From Cladorhizidae sp. MBARI D1340-BT2 (lineage: Eukaryota; Porifera; Demospongiae; Poecilosclerida; Cladorhizidae), in the NCBI GenBank assembly GCA_028752905.1, contig JAQNBH010000013.1:16373302-16437301 (forward strand): a stretch of 64,000 bases of DNA, written 5' to 3'. Made by a program: the position numbers and the translations under genes. Positions 59,193 to 64,000 of this stretch are shown here, in pieces (position 1 is the first letter of the stretch; every line of letters starts with the position of its first letter). Under the pieces are notes generated by a model. That model did no database searches, was not told where the DNA came from, and saw only the letters and a program-made list of their open reading frames with translations.

Positions 59193-59385
59193 GAAGAGAG
59201 AGAGAGAGAGTTACACCACTGTGTTACACTACCTGTTTGGAGACAAAAAGACTAGCCCTTGTGGCTACTAGCCAATAACAGTGTGTATTTCCTACTACAC
59301 CAATATCCTGATCTAATAGTGGTGAGTATGAGGCATGTGTGTGGTGTGTGTTATGTATGGCTACATGACAACCACTTTCATCCAT
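59193..59385 (+). repeat. Dispersed repeat, copy 2
   Basis: GGAGACAAAAAGACTAGCCC, GTGGCTACTAGCC, CCAATATCCTGATCTAATAG and ATGGCTACATGACAACCACT match copy 1 at about 85 percent by eye. Confidence 0.85.
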
Positions 59386-60058
59386 CTGAGTGCTTTAAAT
59401 ATTGATTAGAGATTAGCAGTGAGGAGCCTTCCACTTCTTGTGAAATGGTGGGTTTCTTGTACACCTACAGCTGTGTACATGTGTACGTAATACATGTATA
59501 TTGCAGGCACATAGGCAGGGGGGGGGTGCGGTGAGGGTTAGGGGGGAGGGGGGTGGTTCTCACCTCCCCCCCCTGCTCCAAATCAACCCCATAATATTTT
59601 TAATAAACACATGACTGTGAATTGTATGAAATAGAGGAAATTCAATGTCCCGCCGCTCCCTTCCCTGCTAGCATGTATTCATGTCCTCCCCTTCCCTGCT
59701 TGCCTGTGCTCATGTCCTCCCCTTCACTGCTTGTATGTGCTCATGTCCTCCCCTTTCCTGATGTGTCACATGACACCTCTATGATGATTGTGCAGATGAC
59801 GGTCGTCAGGCATTCTGCTGGGTATTGTTGGTGTTTACTCTGAATCCAAGTCATGACACTTTACAGGCTCTGACTGCAGCCCAGAAGTGTCATCGTTCAA
59901 CCATCCTGTCTTCCTGACTCTCTCAATACTGAATATGGTGTTATTGGCTTCGTTTATCTTCTTCCATAGCCTATGGCCCTGATTTGACCTCATCTAGAAT
60001 GCTCTAATCCACATGCCATTGCTCCTCTTATATATATCTTTAACTTAACCTTGTCTAA
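59386..60058. other. Non-coding stretch with G/C runs and a short tandem repeat
   Basis: G-rich tract at 59518-59560 followed by a C run. Then about three units of CATGTCCTCCCCTTCCCTGC (33 bp) at 59670-59765. No gene recognised. Confidence 0.5.
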
Positions 60059-61175
60059 TGGAGATCTTCCAGTTGATTTGAAAAACTCCTTCATTGTTCC
60101 AACCCTAAATGTTCGTTATCAATCCCTCTGACTACTTGCCCATTTCCTTACTTTCTCCATTTAGTAAGCTGCTTGAAAAGCAAATGCATTCTCTCCTTGA
60201 CAAATTCTGTATTGAAATCTTCTTCACAATTTGTTTTTCTTCTCCACTGGTCCACTTCATCAGTACTTCTCTTGGCCAATCATTCCTTTCACTCTCTTCT
60301 TCAAAATGATAGGTGCTTGTTTTCTAGATCTCAAAAAGGCCTTTGATTCTGTTCCTCACAAACCATTAATTGATCATGTTTCCATTCCGCACTTCCCTCC
60401 TTACCTCAGTAACTTGCTTCACTCCTACCTTTTAACACGTTCGCAACAAGTGATTGTCACAGGCACCACCTCCTCATCTGTCCCTGTATCTTCTGGTATC
60501 CTTGAGCGATCTATAATAGGTCCTATCCTCTTTATCACTTATGTCTATGAATGGTATGTGTAACATGCCCTTGTCTGTCTCCTCTAAGCTTATTCTGTAC
60601 ACCGATGATGTCCTTCTTTCTCATCCAATCAATTCTCATTCTGATTTTTTTCTCTTTCATAAAGACCTAACTCTATCACTGCCTGACTTCCTCCCCAATC
60701 TGTCACACTTAATGTAATGAAGTCTAATTATAATATGCTTACATATTTCTTATAAACAATCTCTTCTCTCTAAGTCCCTGCCAGCTCTGTGGTACCACTG
60801 GTTCTCCACTACAGTTAGTGACTGAGTTCATGTACCTGGGAAGCCTCTTTTCTTCATCTCTATCCTGGACTTATCACATTTTTTACATCTCTTCCAAGAC
60901 CAGTAAATTACTTGGTCTTCTCTACCATCATTTCTACTGCCAACAAACACTCTTCTTTGCCTCTACACCTCTCTTATTCTTCCTCATCTGGAGTACTGTT
61001 CTTTCCTCTGGGACCCTCAATCGTCTTATCTCATCTTGGAAGAATACAATTTTTGCCTGTAAATTGTAGTAAACCCTCGGACTACTCTTCCCTTCTCACT
61101 AAGCTTCATTCTTCATTTCTAACCTCTCGCCACCATAATGCCAAACTTAACTTCTTCTTCAAATTTCTCAGCTAG
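60059..61175 (+). pseudogene. LINE (CR1/jockey-like) reverse transcriptase, frameshifted
   Basis: Plus-strand frames spell a LINE-type reverse transcriptase. GDLPVDLKNSFIVPTLN (60060-60110) leads to YLPISLLSPFSKLLEKQMHS (60130-60195). FLDLKKAFDSVPHKPLIDHV follows (60325-60380), then SRSQQVIVTG-like text and PVSSGILERSIIGPILF (60485-60535, a decayed SGVPQGSILGPLLF). The catalytic strand reads YTDDVLL (60600-60620). TEFMYLGSLFSSSLSWTYHI and SKTSKLLGLLYHHFY (60820-60950) follow. At least three frames are needed, so it is dead. The endonuclease half is not seen. Confidence 0.8.
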
Positions 61176-61255
61176 CACAGAAGCTATGACTTACAAACCA
61201 GTTAAGGTCCATCTACTAGTAGAGGAGAGGTCTCCTGACCCTTGACACAAATTAA

Positions 61256-61570
61256 CTTGTTACTGGAGCAGTCATAACTGCTAGTGTGGGCTTTTTGTTA
61301 CTGTAGCAATCATAACTGCTTGTGTGTCCCTCTTGTTACTGGAGCAGCCATAACTGCTTGTGTGTGCCTCTTGTTACTGGATCAGCCATAACTGCTTGTG
61401 TGTCTCTCTTGTTACTGGAGCAGCCATAACTGCTTGTGTGTCTCTCTTGTTACTGGAGCAGCCATAACTGCTTGTGTGTGCCTCTTGTTACTGGAGCAAC
61501 CATAACTGCTTGTGTGTGCCTCTTGTTACTGGAGCTCATAACTGCTTGTGTGTGCCACTTGTTACTCATG
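61256..61570 (+). repeat. Tandem repeat, 38-bp unit, eight copies
   Basis: Unit CTTGTTACTGGAGCAGCCAT followed by AACTGCTTGTGTGTGCCT, little diverged, with a partial ninth. Confidence 0.93.
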
Positions 61571-62300
61571 GAGGCTTATGAGCCCTCGGTTGTCTTGCGG
61601 CCACCCTTGCATGCTATATATAGCTGCCTGTGAAGTTTACCGCAGTCCATCTGTTTACCTGATAAAATCGCATTGTTGTATGTGTATGTTTGTGTGGATA
61701 TGATAAAATCTTGGTTGTAAAAAATGTGTGTATTCTTCAGCACAGCTTACACCCCCAACCTGCAGCTGCTGGAGTCACCTCTTTTATTTCCTCCAATGGT
61801 GTTTCAGCTGCCGGATATGGGGTGTGCACTAAATGAAGGGGGATACTATTCGAGGGTGTACGCAATTTATCCCAAACCCAGCCTAGACTTGACAGGGCAT
61901 GTGTGAACTCATTTAGCATTGGCAATGGCTGCTTCTTGGAAAGAAATGTTTTTCCAGTCCTCAGTCATGGACCAGTTGCTTCACATCATCGTCAGGTCCA
62001 TGAAAGGGTCGCTAGAATCCTGACCTTCTCAACTTTGCAGTTTGGAATTGAGCCTAGCAATTTGTGGTTTGGCTTCAGCTGCCATACCCCATGCATTAGA
62101 TGGTTAATTGCACCATCTTTGCCTTCATCCTCCTAAGATTCTGCTCCTCCAGCTTCAGATTTAACCTTATCTGCACATACACAAGATGAGTGCGTGCTAC
62201 AAAGACAATTTAAGAGCAAATTATGTTTTGTTCAGACCTCATAATGTGGCAGAGACTATTGGAGGACAAAGAATGTTGGAGGAAGAATTCCATTCAAGGT
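61571..62300. other. Non-coding stretch
   Basis: Short frames only; nothing recognised. Confidence 0.4.
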
Positions 62301-62530
62301 TGAAGAGAGGGAGAGCTCTACCCCCATTTATCTCACCACCTGTTTGAAGATAGCTACTAGACCACATACACAGACCAGTGTGTTTCCTAGGCTACACCTG
62401 CATCAGTTCTGGAGGAGGGCATGCGATATGTAGTGTGCAGTATGTAGTGGGCCTGGGAGAGTTCTCCTTATTTGCTTGGGTGCAATACTTATGTATGGCT
62501 GCAAGAAAACCACTCTCCTCTCTCTACAGC
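62301..62530 (+). repeat. Dispersed repeat, copy 3 (diverged)
   Basis: GAAGAGAGGGAGAGCTCTAC, CACCTGTTTGAAGATAGCTA, TGTATGGCTGCAAGAAAACC, then CTCTCCTCTCTCTACAGC. Weaker match to copies 1 and 2; ends in the same CTCTCTCTACAG. Confidence 0.65.
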
Positions 62531-62691
62531 ATCAAGGAAAGTTGAGACTATAATATAATTACACATCCTTATGTATAGTACTGTCTTGTCTCTGCACATG
62601 TGCAATACAAGACGACACACCCTCTTTTGGGATATGTTGCATCACACTCATGAATATAATTAAAGTCACACCCAGATTTTTGTTTCCTTTA

Positions 62692-62692
62692 G
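62692..62692 (+). other. Possible 3' splice site in TRIM 5' leader
   Basis: ATTTTTGTTTCCTTTAG ends here, a strong polypyrimidine-AG acceptor 80 bases before the ATG at 62773. The leader may therefore be split. Confidence 0.4.
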
Positions 62693-62772
62693 CTGTTGTG
62701 TTGCTGAAGTTTCAAGTTAAAGTGTTTCCTAACTACTAGTTCTCTCTAAACACTGCAACCATTGTTAAAGAA

Positions 62773-64000
62773 ATGGAGGATGCAGAGAAGTATTTGATGG
62801 AATTAGAGAAGGAGATCACATGTTCCATCTGCCTGGAGCACTATACTCTGCCCAAGGTTCTCCCTTGCCTTCATTGCTACTGCAAGCATTGCATCCACAA
62901 ACTAGCCTACAGGACAGGCAATGTCCAGCCTTTCTATTGCCCGGATTGTCGCAATGAAGCCACCCTGCCTGAGGGCAATGTAGATAACCTCAAAACGGCT
63001 TTCTCTATAAACCGCCTCAATGAAATGTATGACAAGCAGAAGAGAGCTCTTAGCAAGGAGGAGGTGAAGTGCGAGATGTGCACAACAATTTCAGTCAAAA
63101 CCGAATCATTTTGCCGACAATGTGACAAGTTTATGTGCGAGAAATGCTTGGAGGCACATCTGAGGATGAAAGTTGTCTTTGACGGCCATGAAGTTCTCTC
63201 TTTGGATGAGGTGAAGAAGGAGAGAGCTAAAGACATCCTCACCAAAGATTGTCCTGCTAAGTGCCAACTTCACACAGAGTCACTCAAGCTGTTCTGTTTC
63301 GACTGTGATGTATTAATTTGTCGTGACTGCACACTAAAGGACCACAGGGACCACCACTTTGACTTCACCAACTTAGCAGCTGAGAACAAGAGGAAAGAGC
63401 TGATGGAGAGCTTGAGGCCACTGAGAAAAGTGGCGGCCAATCTCTGTTGTGCAGTTGAAGAGATACAGAGCACAGAATATGAGCTAGCAGCCCAGGGAGA
63501 GTCTGTAGCTCACACGATCAGGAAGTCCTTCGAGGAGTTGCACACTATCATTGAAAGGCACGAGCAGAAGATGTTAGAGGAGGCCAAAAAGATAGTGTGT
63601 GAGAAAATTGAGAAGCTTGAAGGACAGAAGACGGACATATCCATTTCCCTTTCAGAGGTGCAGAGGATTGTTGACTATACTGAGCAGTGTGTGAAGCACT
63701 GTTCTAATGATGAGGTCATGTGCGCACATGCTGAGTTGGAGAATAGGATCCAGCAAAAAATAATTGAAGACAGCGCCAAGCCAGGGCAGAAGCTTACTCC
63801 AATGGAGGAGGTTGATGTAGCAGTGGAGGTGAGCTGTGCTGAGGCCCTGGAGCAGCTCATCCAGACCCAGGCTAAAATAACCAGACTTCCCATTACCATA
63901 GTCATCCACACTGTGTCCAGCAAGGCTGCGGTGGGGAAGTTATCAGAAGTGTTCTTGTGCACCACTCAACTCTGTGGCAACAAGCCAGCAACATGTGCTG
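62773..64000 (+). CDS. TRIM family protein, RING-B-box-B-box-coiled coil (partial, runs off edge)
   Basis: Open from the ATG at 62773 to the window end (409 codons, no stop). The RING finger has the C3HC4 set C17, C20, C32, H34, C37, C40, C56, C59 (ITCSICLEHYTLPKVLPC and CPDCRN). B-box 1 runs from C100 to H139 (CEMC, CRQC, CEKC). B-box 2 uses C164, H167, C175, C178, C183, C186, H191 and H194. A coiled coil with Glu/Lys/Leu heptads covers about 200-330. TRIM proteins are usually RING-type E3 ubiquitin ligases. The C-terminal domain, which would define the subfamily (NHL, filamin, B30.2), is beyond the edge. No intron interrupts it. It is the only clear host gene here, and codon use and GC are higher than the surrounding DNA. 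Confidence 0.95.
   Translation, partial: MEDAEKYLMELEKEITCSICLEHYTLPKVLPCLHCYCKHCIHKLAYRTGNVQPFYCPDCRNEATLPEGNVDNLKTAFSINRLNEMYDKQKRALSKEEVKCEMCTTISVKTESFCRQCDKFMCEKCLEAHLRMKVVFDGHEVLSLDEVKKERAKDILTKDCPAKCQLHTESLKLFCFDCDVLICRDCTLKDHRDHHFDFTNLAAENKRKELMESLRPLRKVAANLCCAVEEIQSTEYELAAQGESVAHTIRKSFEELHTIIERHEQKMLEEAKKIVCEKIEKLEGQKTDISISLSEVQRIVDYTEQCVKHCSNDEVMCAHAELENRIQQKIIEDSAKPGQKLTPMEEVDVAVEVSCAEALEQLIQTQAKITRLPITIVIHTVSSKAAVGKLSEVFLCTTQLCGNKPATCA

Noticed and set aside
62934..63473. Minus-strand frames over the TRIM exon
   Set aside because: Antisense shadows of the TRIM coding frame.

Overview
The window looks like invertebrate animal nuclear DNA, AT-rich and dominated by transposable elements. 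A sponge or other early-branching metazoan is my best guess, but the sequence alone does not prove it. The support is the mix of retroelements (Gmr1-like Ty3/gypsy, BEL/Pao, Penelope-like, CR1/jockey-like LINE), DNA transposons (hAT with a DUF4371-type transposase, Mutator-like, a TTAA-inserting piggyBac-like element, fold-back elements), GT-AG style splice sites and a single-exon TRIM gene. No bacterial operons, rRNA, confident tRNA or CRISPR arrays were seen.

Layout. 0.7-1.85 kb: broken Penelope-like reverse transcriptase (minus). 3.39-8.32 kb: complete but decayed Ty3/gypsy element with 203/205-bp LTRs and a 5-bp target duplication. 9.2-11.1 kb: LINE scrap and a 3' part of a Gmr1-like element (minus). 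13.6-14.4 kb: LINE 3' end running into an ATG/AAT microsatellite. 14.6-16.3 kb: hAT transposase pseudogene with its right terminal repeat. 16.8-20.7 kb: Gmr1-like element (minus), order PR-IN-RT-RH. 24.5-30.8 kb: second large Gmr1-like element (plus), with a TTAA-flanked transposon nested in its 5' LTR. 32.9-34.3 kb: Mutator-like transposase remnant (minus). 36.8-37.95 and 42.7-43.4 kb: two copies of a fold-back element, one with a terminal arm amplified into about 14 tandem units. 39.05-39.6 kb: Penelope-like GIY-YIG endonuclease fragment. 44.55-52.78 kb: a young but rearranged BEL/Pao element. 53.6-61.6 kb: a cluster of unrelated mini- and microsatellites plus a LINE reverse transcriptase. 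62.77 kb to the right edge: a TRIM (RING, two B-boxes, coiled coil) gene, the only clear host gene, cut by the window end.

Most interesting points. (1) Two elements, and the visible 3' part of a third, have the unusual pol order with integrase before reverse transcriptase. (2) The BEL/Pao block is circularly permuted (pol-LTR-gag), carries a perfect 140-bp palindrome with a 3-nt spacer beside an inverted pol/LTR piece, and is bracketed by a 426-bp direct duplication of flanking DNA. (3) Fold-back elements with an amplified terminal arm and an internal telomere-like hexamer tract. (4) Long G/C homopolymer arms and a 28-bp perfect hairpin with no obvious owner.

Nearly all transposon genes are broken by frameshifts and stops. 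The BEL/Pao copy is the exception: its two 428-bp LTRs look identical by eye and its pol has one frameshift.
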